Shown piece after piece: positions 46,801 to 57,692 of a stretch of 64,000 nt of DNA. Source of the DNA: Polytrichum commune. Taxonomy: Eukaryota > Streptophyta > Polytrichopsida > Polytrichales > Polytrichaceae. Location: assembly GCA_950295325.1 (NCBI GenBank), contig OX485809.1, forward strand, positions 17,684,144-17,748,143, in the 5' to 3' direction. The notes beneath the pieces are model-generated. The model was not told the DNA's origin. It saw nothing but the letters and a program-made list of their open reading frames with translations, and did not search any database. How positions within the stretch are numbered: the stretch's first letter is position 1; the number at the start of each line of letters is the position of its first letter. Position numbers and translations under genes: made by a program.

Positions 46801-49800
46801 TCCCCTGCATCCTTGCTACAAGCTAATAATCATGAACAACCTCCACAAACTCAAGAACATCCTGTGAATATCTCATTGAGAGATGTTGTGAGGAGGCCTA
46901 TGGCAATGCCAAATAACATTATAGAGATAGATGATGATGATGATAATGAAGATGCATGTAGAATCATGCCTCCAGGAGCCCCTACAGTGGTGAATTCAGG
47001 CTCAAGAACTTCAAGGGGCCACAATCTAGGGCAAGGTGGTAGTGTTCGCCCTGTGGCCTTTCCAGAGGTTCACTTTGGAGGTCCTCCAGGTTGCGGTGAT
47101 CATCTTCAGTGCTGCCCACAACCTGCAGGAGTCACAGGTCTAACAAGAGAAATTCCTGTTAATAGGCACACAAGGGAGGTAGGCAGAGGAAGCATGAGTG
47201 TGCCCACCAACATTACAGGAGGTCAAACAATCAACACCAAAAGACTATACAATTGTTGCATGGTACATCTCTTTGCAATTTCTACCTGGGATTTACTTCT
47301 TCTGCATGTGATAATGCATGAAGTATTCTCTTTTTTAACTTTGTGAAAAGGATCCTACTCACCTGTCAAATGGTATAGGAAGTCCATGATTAACCTTCAC
47401 ATTCAAAGCAGGAAAGCTGGGAACTCCATGTTTGCCACTTCAATAACTTACTCTGTCTGAGGTTCTGATAAAACTTAAGACATTAGAGTTATCCTTTAAT
47501 TAAACTAGAGTTTTGTTCAGGAGTTGGTTGTATTGAATGCAATAGTTTTCATGTTCGGTAAATTTTTGGTGCATGTATGGAGTCGGTGTGGAGGTTTAAT
47601 GATGGGCATTCTATATCGGTTAATTGGGGGCCAAACTCATTTTAGCACCTTGTGGCATACCAAAAATGAGTTTGACCCTCCATGAACCGATATGGGTAAG
47701 TCTTTATTCAAACTTCCACACTGACTCGGAGTATGCACCCAAAACTTACTGAACATGGAAAGTCACCAACTCCTGACCAAAACTCCAGTTGAATTAACGG
47801 ATAAGTCTATTAGGTAGTTCTCATTATCCAAGGATCTTGTAGAAGGAGTGTGGTTTGAGGAAGACTTTGAGATTTAAGGAGAATTGTTGAGGATGCCAAA
47901 GGTCTCAAAAGTTAACTATTTCAGTTGGATGGAGGCTCAAATTTCTCTCTTGTTTTTGTCAATATTTTCAACCTTCAGTTCCACGGGTTCAGCAATATAT
48001 AACAATTTATGTAGGGATGGACTTTTGGACGGTATGTGCTATTTATGACAATTTAGTCTAATTGGGTAAAAGCAGGACTAATCTCTGAATTAGGGCATGA
48101 TACTTCTGTGCTTCTGGTGGTTGTGCAGGGGACTGAAGCAACGAAACTTGATTACGTTCTGATCAGGGCGCTACAATGTGACCTCTGTGATTGGCTTATG
48201 CACACTGAATGTGCTATTACCCAAAGGAAGTTAGCTCTGAAAAGATTTTATCTCAATGGTAAGGTGCCTACTTTCATTTTGTGAATGTAGTAGTCCCTCT
48301 AGTGTACAGTTGTGTCCATTAGTCTATCGGGACTAGAAATGTATCGGGTGGTCTCCTGATTTGCCATGTACCACTGGTTTAGGTCTTGGGCTCGAGGAAA
48401 TTAAAGTGATTGTTATCCTTGTTGGCTTGGGTTGTAGTGCTAAAGTGGTTGTCTCCTCAAAATTCTCCCCGAACCTTGCCCTTCAAGCTCTCTAGTGATG
48501 CCACATTACCGTAAACAACCATCCCAAAGGTGGTTAACCACATGGAGTAGGGGGGTTGATGGAGTGAGGGGTGGTCGTAGGGGTGGTTAGCTTTTTTTAA
48601 TACCTTTTCCATAGAAATAGAATGAAAGTAAATGACCCTTGAGTGTTACATTTATATGGCTCCCGACTGTGTAGTTTACAAGTTGATATGGAGAGGATAC
48701 TAGATCACAATTCTCATTGCCATTGCTGTATCATAATATTGTCAACTTTCTTCAGTCACTTACATTTGAAGATTGTTGTTTTGGCCATTGTGGAGTCTAA
48801 CGATCTTGAACGTGTGGTGATGGTAGGTGAAGAACATGAGCAAATCATTTACATCTGTAATTGTAATAAGGCATGGGCTGTTCTCCCTTCACTGCTTAGC
48901 CGCATCAAGTATTTTCTGGACTTGATCTCAAGAAAACAGAAATCAGCAAACAATCAAGCTGGTGGAAATCCTGCAGCTCTTATAGTTATGGAACTGCTTT
49001 ACACAAGAGAGCTGCTCTTAAAAATGCAGCAGATGCTTCACCCTACACGGAGTCCCGTCTTGAGATGTATTCACATCATGGTTGCTCAGATGCTCATCAG
49101 TATATGCACGAATCCTAATGCAGTGAATTTTCAAGTGTTTGTTGACAAGATTGACAGCGCTTTAAATTTGATCAGAGGTAATAGTTGGTACCTATAACTC
49201 TGGCTATAGATTCCCTAGTTCTAGATATATGATTCATTTTGTTGCAGCTCTAAAAGAATGTCATGTTTAAGTAGGAGCTGGTGTATACAGTTTGTTCTAG
49301 CCCGAACATAGTTACTCGATGCTGGACTAGCATATAATTCATTTGGATAGAAATTTTTAATCTAGACTCCCATGGTGGAAATGGACCAATTTAAGTTAGA
49401 ATGATATATTTTTTGATCCTATTGTAGAGACCTAATTTTTCGTGGTGACCACCGCAGGCATGTGGATATCACCAAGTAGAACAATGCTTCCTACAGCACG
49501 AGCCCAGTGATTTAGACCATCTCCAAGAAACCTCTGTACTAATATCTCTGTTCTTACACCTCTGCAATTTTGTTGATGTTCTTATGTCAAGAACCACAAA
49601 GACATTTCACATTGTGGAGATGAACTTTATTTGAGATGGTTCAAATATGGTGTAAGCTACCTCCAACAATAGGTTGAAACAGTGATGTACTAGACTGAAA
49701 CAAGAGAAATATGAGAAAACTTCGTTTGAAATGGCTGTTAGCATCCTATAAGTCACACATGTCATTTTAATGCAGAATTATGCTCTTATATGTACTTCGC

Positions 49801-50035
49801 TAAATGCATGGGAATGAAATAGGTGCAACTATAATGTCTTTTCTCTAATTTCTCACATGTCATTTTATCATATTAGATTGTTTGTTTTGGCATTTAGAAA
49901 TCTTTTATGGTACATGAAGGAAGATCATATTTCTTTTGAGATGGGTTGCCATGTTTCCATCTATTCATTGACTATTTTGTTCCAGAGACTCAACTTCCAG
50001 ATGTTTCATTGAAGGTGAAGAGTTGGCCACTATGA
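36376..50035 (+). CDS. Agenet-domain nuclear protein, 15 inferred coding exons, about 2,037 residues
   Basis: Exons 36376-36468, 36886-36952, 37231-37532, 37710-37829, 38597-38906, 39769-39966, 40150-41240, 41365-41509, 41636-42297, 43034-43191, 44078-45281, 46153-47262, 48129-48258, 48704-49177 and 49986-50035 have GT/AG borders and join in consistent phase to a TGA. The start is the first ATG after the acceptor at 36347. Residues 1-194 form an Agenet (Tudor-like) module: GQEVEAKF..GFRGAWF, IKDGRGEPNCLLKYLNFED, MIRPPAP, VGDMVEWWKDDAWWTGRITE, KLRPAFSW. Such modules read histone marks. Exon 9 has a charged coiled-coil and the basic run KKRGKRKR (likely nuclear signal). Exon 12 has a tandem duplication with two SIM-like motifs. 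Exon 13 has CDLCDWLMHTEC, PHD-like spacing. Exons 11 and 14 encode conserved-looking helices. The exon 14 acceptor is the least certain. A chromatin role is inferred. Confidence 0.72.
42318..42795. mobile_element. MITE-like element in intron 9
   Basis: Near the left edge TACACCGTTTATG..TAGTGTCA, and near the right edge (reversed) TACACTGTTTATG..TAGTGTCA, give imperfect terminal inverted repeats. The interior repeats GGTCAACTTGTTGACCAT-type palindromes. Exact ends and target duplication are unclear. Confidence 0.5.
46397..46966 (+). repeat. 95-codon tandem duplication with two SUMO-interaction-like motifs
   Basis: Copies 46397-46681 and 46682-46966 have the same length (285 bp). Shared strings include NQVQDVSGR, GGF.KQ.PASL, QEHPV and RRP.A.PNNII. 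Each ends in a hydrophobic core followed by acids: IIVLDYDVDNED (46633-46668) and IIEIDDDDDNED (46918-46953). This is the arrangement of a SUMO-interaction motif ([VI]-[VI]-x-[VIL] plus acidic tail). Two in tandem suggest binding to poly-SUMO; that is inference. Confidence 0.72.
47483..47813. repeat. Intronic foldback (about 330 bp)
   Basis: In intron 12 the two arms are imperfect reverse complements over about 155 bp each. Left-arm strings AACTAGAGTTTTGTTCAGGA, GGTGCATGTATGGAGTC and CATTCTATATCGGTTAA pair with reversed right-arm GAGTTTTGGTCAGGAG, GGTGCATACTCCGAGTC and CCATATCGGTTCAT. The centre lies near 47650. Transcribed with the gene, it would fold into a long hairpin. Confidence 0.75.
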
Positions 50036-50560
50036 AAGACCTAGCAAACTGCAAGACTTGAGATATTTACAGGTAAACATTTGAGCTTTTAAAATGGGCA
50101 GCCAATGATATCTGTGAGTCAATTATGAAGTTTTTTAATGCAGTGGCTCAAGAGGGATTTCCAGCTTCATGGGCTATTTACATTATCCAATATTTGGCGG
50201 AATTTTATCCAAACGACCTTTAATTTGGCGGAACGGACTCTTTGGGTCACTCAAGAGCCTTCATTGTTGGGTACAATATTTGACAAACTCATCATTTCGT
50301 CTTTGAAAATTCATATAGTTGGTTGGAGAAATGGAAAAATGTGATTGAGAACAGCAGGTCGATGTACTTTGGACCACATCCTTACATCGCATACTTCAAT
50401 GAAGAAGATATATTTATTGGTTGAAATCCATACTCCTGCTTTGTCTGTTCAAAAAACTTGTCATTGTTCCACAAGACAAGTTTTGTGAGCGTCTCTAGCA
50501 TCTTGGTGGTTCACGTAATCTACAATAAGATCTGAAAGACATTTATGACACTTGTACAAA
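50036..50560. other. Downstream of the Agenet gene
   Basis: Contains the expected 3'UTR. No clear polyadenylation signal could be singled out. Short frames show no domain. Confidence 0.4.
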
Positions 50561-51100
50561 CTTGCCGAAGTGGGGAAATCTTGTTTGACGCTGGTGTTGA
50601 ACAAGGAAGTCCCCTTTCTCCCACACAATTTGGCTTGTACATCGATGAACTTGATTCATTTGGATATGATTGAAGGCAACTTTTGTTCTTGTTAAGCATT
50701 GTAGTTGCCATTCTCTTTTATGTGGATGATTTTGTCATGTTTCCCACATTAGATGTTGGCTTATGACGACTCCTCTACAAGCTACATGATTTATGCAATT
50801 CTTCTAGCTTGGGTGTTAATTTGTCAATGGTATGATTTTTGGCCAGATTGTGGGGCAATCTGACTAAGGGGGTATTCACCTAGGTGGTGACCAAATAGAG
50901 CTAACTCATGATGAGAAATATAGTAGAGTGGATTTGTACTCGCATTAGAGGTGTCCAAAAAGAGGTTGACAATTGCACATATGAGGGTGACTTTGAGAGT
51001 GTAGTAGTTGGAGGCACATGATGGAAACATGAACCTTAAATGCTTCCAACTTTTCAATATGGCGTGGAGGTTTGGAGAAGATTTGAAAGTGTTATTGGTA
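50560..51100 (+). pseudogene. LINE (non-LTR) reverse transcriptase remnant
   Basis: In one frame, GVEQGSPLSPTQFGLYIDEL (50593-50652) matches the conserved non-LTR RT motif G(V/I)RQGxPLSPxLFxLYID. It is followed 66 bp later by FYVDDFVMF (50716-50742), the RT catalytic YxDD box. A stop (TATGATTGA) and more downstream stops interrupt the frame. Neighbouring sequence to about 51450 may be more of the same element. Confidence 0.65.
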
Positions 51101-53318
51101 GGTTTTTGAAAAAAACATAAGGATACACATGATGACTAATGTGTGTTTTTGGTTGTCCTACCATATATTGTTGCTAGAATTTGGAGGCCCCACATAAACT
51201 TATATGCACATAAGCTAGTAATAGGTTTCCAACAATATCTAGTCCACCTACCGTCCTCTATGTGAGGTAGTCAAACAACTTCACTTTCTTGACACTTGGC
51301 TAAATATGGATTTATTACTTGGTATAAAATGGCAATCAATTTGGAATGCAGCATGGTGTCTACCGCTTTGGAAAGGCATGACATCTCAACACCAACAAGA
51401 ATCACATTTGGTGATCACAAGGAAGCATTTTTGGCTCAAGCATGGGACTCCTTCCAATTCACATGATAGAGAGTAGACCACCTTTATTTAAAGGATTTTG
51501 TGAACTTTGAATGAGACCATTGCAGACCTTGGACAACTACCAAAATGAACATAGTTAATTAGATTTTCCTCAATACATTTAAAGGAATGACTATAGTTAA
51601 CTAGAAAATTTTCATACAACTATAACTATGTAACTAATTTACTATTGTAACCTAAAATAACTAAGTCTCAAGAAAAACATAGTCAATCTCCATTAACGTT
51701 AAGCTTGATATTCATCATCTCCCTCGATGTCATTGTTGTCTTCATTGTTGGTGTCGTATTCTGGCATAGTTGGTCACTTGAGAATAAAATACTACCACTA
51801 TGAGTTAAGCTTGACTATTTTATATACGTCAGAACCAAGTAAATATTTCTTTTATCTTCAGGAACATGTTAACCTCAATCAATTATGCTCACAGAGAAGA
51901 TCGCTTTGGTGCAATGACATCATTCATACCACCAAAATCACATTCCAGCCTACCAAATGAAGTCGTGTTAGCGAGGAGCGCCAAGGCGACTTTTGACAGA
52001 TATAACATCAACTATTGCTAAGACTTTATACCCCACCACTTACAAGCTTGTTGAGGCTTCACTTTTCTCTTGAGATCCAATGCCTTAAAGATATGGTTCT
52101 TCACCTTGGCCATAGAGTGGGGAATCAATTTAGATTTGAGTAGCTAGATGGTATGGATGCAAACGCGATGAGATGGATGACATTGTCGCAACCCTTGCTA
52201 ACTCCTCTGAACCATCTTGGTTGTTTTTCAATTCTGACAAAGGTCACGAGCGTTAACCCTTTGCATGCCACCCATGCAAATGGTTAGCTCCCCATATTGT
52301 GGACCTCTTTAGCTCATAGCTGGGGGACCAACCCTCTTACACTTCCATTCGGGGTTCTCCCCTTAATCGGTAATCAATGGTTAGATGTAGACTTCTATCC
52401 ATGGAAGTCTAATTTTAAGTTGATCATCATGTTGCCGCAGTAACACTACAACAACCCGAACCATACTAGGCAACTATGCCTTCCCCCCCCCCCCCCACCC
52501 ACATTGGGCCAATGCCCGTGGAGGCCGTACCGTTTGGCCTTGGGTGGGTCCGGCATGCCATGCTGCCTCTAGGACTTTTAACAGGCCTCCTACCCTACCG
52601 TCAAGAAACCTTTTGTCTCTCTACTAAGAGTTGTGGCCAAGTAGACATTTTTCCTTAGCCGTTGGAGCTAGAAGCCCCAACAACTTCAAACCATTATAAT
52701 TCTTTCTCATGATCTTTAATGCTATCAAGCAACCGTTCTATCAACATTTGTTTTTTACGTAGATACCGATGGACCTTTTACTTGCCTCATTCAAGCAAGT
52801 ATTGAGGAAGGTATGGTTGTTCAAACCTTGGCAATCCCGGGCGGCACTCCCAGGTCACTGTTGTCCCAAGGCAACGCCCTACTCAAATTGCCATATCTCT
52901 TAGCACACACCTCTGATTGAGGTATTCTTGAGCATTCTAGAATCCACATGCCACAAGCTACTCGTAGCCTTATCCTTGTGACTCCTAGTCTCTGTGGATG
53001 GGAGGTGTTCGTAACGCTTGGGGCCCTCTCACCAATGGCGCTACAATTCCCGGGTATCATTCTGGGGTCCTTGTGCCTATGGTGTTTCGGGCACTCCTCA
53101 TGGAGAGGTGCACGATAGATATAATCGAAAGAGTCTTTGGGCGTTTGGCTGCAAGTTCAATATCACTAGTTGGCGTGGAAGAAACACAAGCTACACTCGA
53201 TTGTTTCTCCCTAATCAAGCCCTCGGTCACCATCTCCGCCAATCTTGTAATGAAACTCCTTGAGAAGGCCGATGAATGACTTGTGCAAGTCCTACACTGA
53301 CCCACCGTTTGGCACGTC
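51100..53318. other. Intergenic, degraded repeats
   Basis: Includes a 14-C run (52483-52496) inside a GC-richer block (52440-52640). Apart from possible LINE debris at the left I recognise no element and no gene. Confidence 0.4.
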
Positions 53319-54941
53319 CTACTCATCGATCTCCAACACTTGCACCATGTAATCAATGAGTTCACCGCTCTGAAAACCAGGAAATAACATGACCTCCATA
53401 TCAATGATATATGAGAACTTGAAATCGTCAACATAGAACGAAGAACAATTGAGATATCCTATAGCTTCGCCATTAATCATGCGCGCGTGGTAGAACAGGT
53501 TGGAGTACTTTAGAGCATTAATGGGATGATACCCATCATAGAACCTCGTACAAAGCGCTTGTCGTAGGAGCTTTCCAACATGATATGTCTTGGAATTGAT
53601 TATGGTCAGGATGCGCTCTTCCTTCGGGTGGCAGGGAGTTCCAAAGGGGATGGGATCGCGGATTAGTAATGGGACATCGGGTTGAAACATGTTAGCAACA
53701 AATGGCACATCACAATATAAACATCATTAACCACGAATGTTTTCATGGACTACGCTATTATTTGAATCTCGTGATAGGAACAATCACGGAGTAAAATTCA
53801 ATAAGGATGCGCAATCTTTTGCTTGATAAAATAACCGAACTCGTCCTTGGTGGCTGCTTGACAATGCCCTACGATGCCTCCGACTTATTGATCGTCTCCA
53901 CCACCGAGCGGACATCAACAAAGACATTTCGTACATCCTTGTTCTTGCACTTGGTTGGATCGAGGTGAATGCTGAAAACATCGATGAGGGAGAGGTGATA
54001 TAAGTGGGATATACACCACTCATGCATAAGCGCCATGACAACTTCAACGAATCGTTTGACATCGGAGCCATAATCAAATTTATTGGTCAGCACATGCACA
54101 TAGAGCTTGATATCAAATTCCTGCAAAACGACTCTAACCCAACTAAACAAGTTATCTGATGTTTGATGACTATTGCATTCTTTGATCTTTGGAGCATATC
54201 GATGAACGCCAAGTTGTGGCTATTTGATGATGACCACCGAAGCCAGTTCAGATATAAAACGGGGAATTTCATATTGTTAAACATGTTATGATAAAGATCG
54301 AGGTTGAGGGACATGAAAAGGATATGGAATTGTTGGTTGGCAAGATTGATCTCTTCCACTATTCTTTGCTTGAGCGTCTCATATAGCTCAACCATATGCT
54401 TACAAGGGTTGGAACTAGTCATTTCGCCAAGTCCAATAGGTAGTTGTGAGGCAATAAGTCTCCAACATTGTGTCTCAAAAGCGCGGTATGACAACAATTG
54501 CTTGGCTACCCATGCAGAGATCCGCATCTAGAACCACCTAAGCGGGTCGGCTTTGAAAGAATTCGGGGAGAGATTGATATGCTTGGAGAGTTGATAAATT
54601 GTCCGTTGTTATATTATTGTCTTGCTAGAGACAATAGAATGTTGGGTCTTCAAATGTTGAGTAGCATTCGATGAAGCATTTTTGCTACATTTAATCGAAA
54701 TTGGTTTGGACTTTTCATAGCATTGTCCCAATAGACAAAGGAACCATTCGCAACCGTCACCATCGAAAACGCATACCCTATTCTCCGTCAAAATCAAAGA
54801 AGTTCGCCTCTTGATTTGTTTCAATTGAGGGTCTTCAATATGCTTGGGCCATTGAGGATCATCAAGAAACACCTTTATATGATCACTCACAGTGGTGGGG
54901 TCCATAACAACCTCCATGTACACCACCAACACAAATAACAC
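53319..54941 (-). pseudogene. Decayed hAT-like transposase with BED-type zinc finger
   Basis: The N-terminal minus-strand frame (54941-54609) has a BED/TTF-like finger: CLLGQC, about 20 residues, then SSNATQHLKTQH. The next frame (54527-54087) reads AWVAKQLLSYRAFETQCW and QFHILFMSLNLD, resembling the start of the hAT RNase-H-like region. Frames at 54150-53869 and 53708-53319 continue on the same strand after shifts. The latter contains GEAIGYLNCSSFYVDDFKFS, which I cannot assign. At least three frameshifts or stops. The family call rests on the finger and the layout. Confidence 0.45.
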
Positions 54942-55015
54942 ACTAGTGACAGTGCAACACTACAATAAAATTACATAGATAAGTTGCGCTCAACTTTAAT
55001 TAACTAATCAATTGG
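54740..55015 (-). repeat. Direct duplicate of the hAT-like 5' region, copy A
   Basis: Aligns by eye with 55668-55945 over about 275 bp at high identity. It includes the start of the hAT-like frame and AT-rich sequence upstream. Confidence 0.8.
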
Positions 55016-55667
55016 CATTGTGGTGTGATGCCAAGAATTTTGACAAACTCTCAACCTTAATCAATATTGTCATTATCAAACTCTAATAAAAAAATATTCA
55101 AACCTAACAGATCTTAGCACTTAAATTGCTTTCCACATAGAATTTTTGGTCCAAGTTAGTTGGATGTTGTACACTCATCTTTTGATACATCAGAAACATG
55201 CCCATGTTCACATCCCTAATGTAAATCTATTTGGGGAATTGTTTGACTTCAAAACAAGAATGCTTGCACAAAATCCACCAAGGTATTTGAGGTCACCTGG
55301 ATCTGCTCTTGAAATGGATATCAACAATTTGGTTCACAAAGTTTTTACATGCTAGCCTTGCAACAGTCAATCTGTAACAAATGAACTCCAGCTAGAAACC
55401 CTAAAGCAGTAAACCCAAGTGCGTGATCATAGAGCGATGAATACATTAACCCCAAAACTTGAAGATGAATTAGAAACGTATGGGAATCTGGGTCAGGCAG
55501 GAGCTCAAGCCTAGTTTCACCTTCACAGATTACATTTTACACAAGAGAATCTCAATCGGAGAATTGATGAATACATAACCCTCAGCCTTAAATTTGAAGT
55601 GGAAGCGGGTGAGAGTTTGCAGCGTTGTAGGCGATGCAGGTGCCTCAACACTGTAAAGAATGTGTGA

Positions 55668-55945
55668 AGAAGTTCCATTCGCAATCGTCACCATCCACAG
55701 CGCATGCCCCGTTCTTCATCAAAATCAAAGAAGTTCGTCTCTTGATTTGCTTCAATTGAGGGTCTTTAATATGCTTGGGCCACTAAGGATCATCAAGAAA
55801 TGTCTTTATACAATTATTCACAGTGCTAGGCTCCGGAACAACCTCCATGTACACCACCAACATAGGTAACACACTATTGACACTACAACACTACAACAAA
55901 ATTCCGTGAACATGATGCGCTCAACTTTAATTAACTAGATATATA
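55668..55945 (-). repeat. Direct duplicate of the hAT-like 5' region, copy B
   Basis: Second copy, same orientation. Shared strings include TCAAAATCAAAGAAGTTCG, AATATGCTTGGGCCA and ACCTCCATGTACACCACCAA. No transposase body follows it, so it is a solitary end or the edge of a second, internally deleted element. Confidence 0.8.
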
Positions 55946-57480
55946 TAACTAGATTTTTTGGCAGGCCGAAGTCAGAACAACTATAGTTACAAAAGGCAAC
56001 TTATTAACTAATAGTTGAAATTGTTGGTTAGTTGTCCAAGGTCTGAAAGATTCATAAAAGATGTTAAAACTATATGCTTTTGAAGTGTTGCAAGGTGATG
56101 AATTGCAATTTTGGGCCCAATATAGGACTTGGGGAAAAGGAGTCACATTCTAGGCACCTTATTCCATGAGCCCTTGCAAATATCCATAAAATACATCATA
56201 AGGCTCATGGTTGCAATCATTCTCTCCTAAGTTGGGCTTCAGGGACTCAAGTTTGAGCAATTGTGTAGCATCAAATTTCCAAAGAGAAATTCAATTTAAA
56301 ATTTGGTTCTTCCAATTACCTAACTTTGAACACCTAAAGATTAGAGGTAAAAAATCACTTGAAACCTTTGGGGTTGCACAAATTGTTGGTAAAAAAAGCT
56401 CAAAATTCAAAATGAAGTGAGTGTGTTGCCCTTAGATTTATCACCCAATGATACAAAGTTTTACATGATCAAGAAAAGATATTCATAGAAACTTATAGGT
56501 AAGAATTTGCCTCAAGTTTTCACGCAAGTTGGTATCAAGTGTAATGCTAGTCACGTGAGTTATCTTTGCCTAATTTTTCTTGCTATTATGCACCAAGATG
56601 TAACCATGTAGATATGTCTTCATTCTCTTTGTCCAACCAATTTTTTTTATTTTTTTGGTGTGATGCACAAAAGGGAGGCACAAACATTCAACATAATCGG
56701 GTCCAACTATGATAAGGTGTATCACTAAGGACTAAGTAGAAAAGAGTCCTTACATTTCATAAGGACTCATATTTAATGCAATGTTATCCATTAAATTACA
56801 AGACATTACTTAAATGTGATGACAACAACTATTAATCATGCTAAGTCTTGACTGCAAAGTTAAGTAAAGTTCAAAATAAAAGTATGATAACTAGCCAAAG
56901 GAATGTCAAAGACTATGAAAAAAGGGTGACGCATGATACAACTTTGATACACCTTACTGTGGTTGGACCCAATCTATCAATCCTAAGTGGTTTATGATTC
57001 AGTGGCACAAGGTGCCGCCCATCAAGCAACAAAGAAGTGCTTGACAACACCTAGTATGTCATATCCAATATACCATTTTTATCTCACAAACGCTCATAGT
57101 GGACGTAAAACCCCCAAAAAACTCTCAATGTTCAAAGCTCACTGCAGTGTATGTTTCGAAGAATGCTTGCTTGGATGCTACACATGTACAAAGAATATGG
57201 GACATGTTCATTGGTGGGGTTATCATCAATCAACGGTATTGTGGTTGCGGGAGACATGTGACTGCAATAGCAGTCGCAATTGCTAAAATAGTTGCCAAAA
57301 TTCAGCTTTTACTTGCTGGAAGTGCATGGGGTCCGGCAATGGTTGCCGACAACATCCGGAAGGTCCATCCATGGTTATTGCGGAAGCACCGTAACATACA
57401 AATTTGAAGCAATGGTTGTCATGAACACTAGTGCGAGTGTGCCAAACTTACGACAATGGTTGGCTTGTGTTGGCAAGTAG
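55946..57480. other. Intergenic, no gene recognised
   Basis: AT-rich with small frames (e.g. 57099-57407) that resemble nothing I know. Confidence 0.4.
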
Positions 57481-57530
57481 ATGATGACGACGACGACGAC
57501 GGTGACGGTGATGGTGATGGTGATGGTGTC
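57481..57530. repeat. Trinucleotide microsatellite
   Basis: GACGAC repeats pass into GGTGATGGTGAT repeats, about 160 bp beyond the 3' end of the receptor-kinase coding region. Confidence 0.8.
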
Positions 57531-57692
57531 AATACATTTGTACAATCGTAGCTACCGCATGTAAACAAGGGTTGTTGTGCGAGCAGAGCCAAGAATGATG
57601 GGAGGGATGGAGAGTCTTCTACTACTCTACTTACAACTACTTAGGGAGGCTCCGAGATGTGAGTCGATCAAAATTTCGGTGTTGTACAATCG

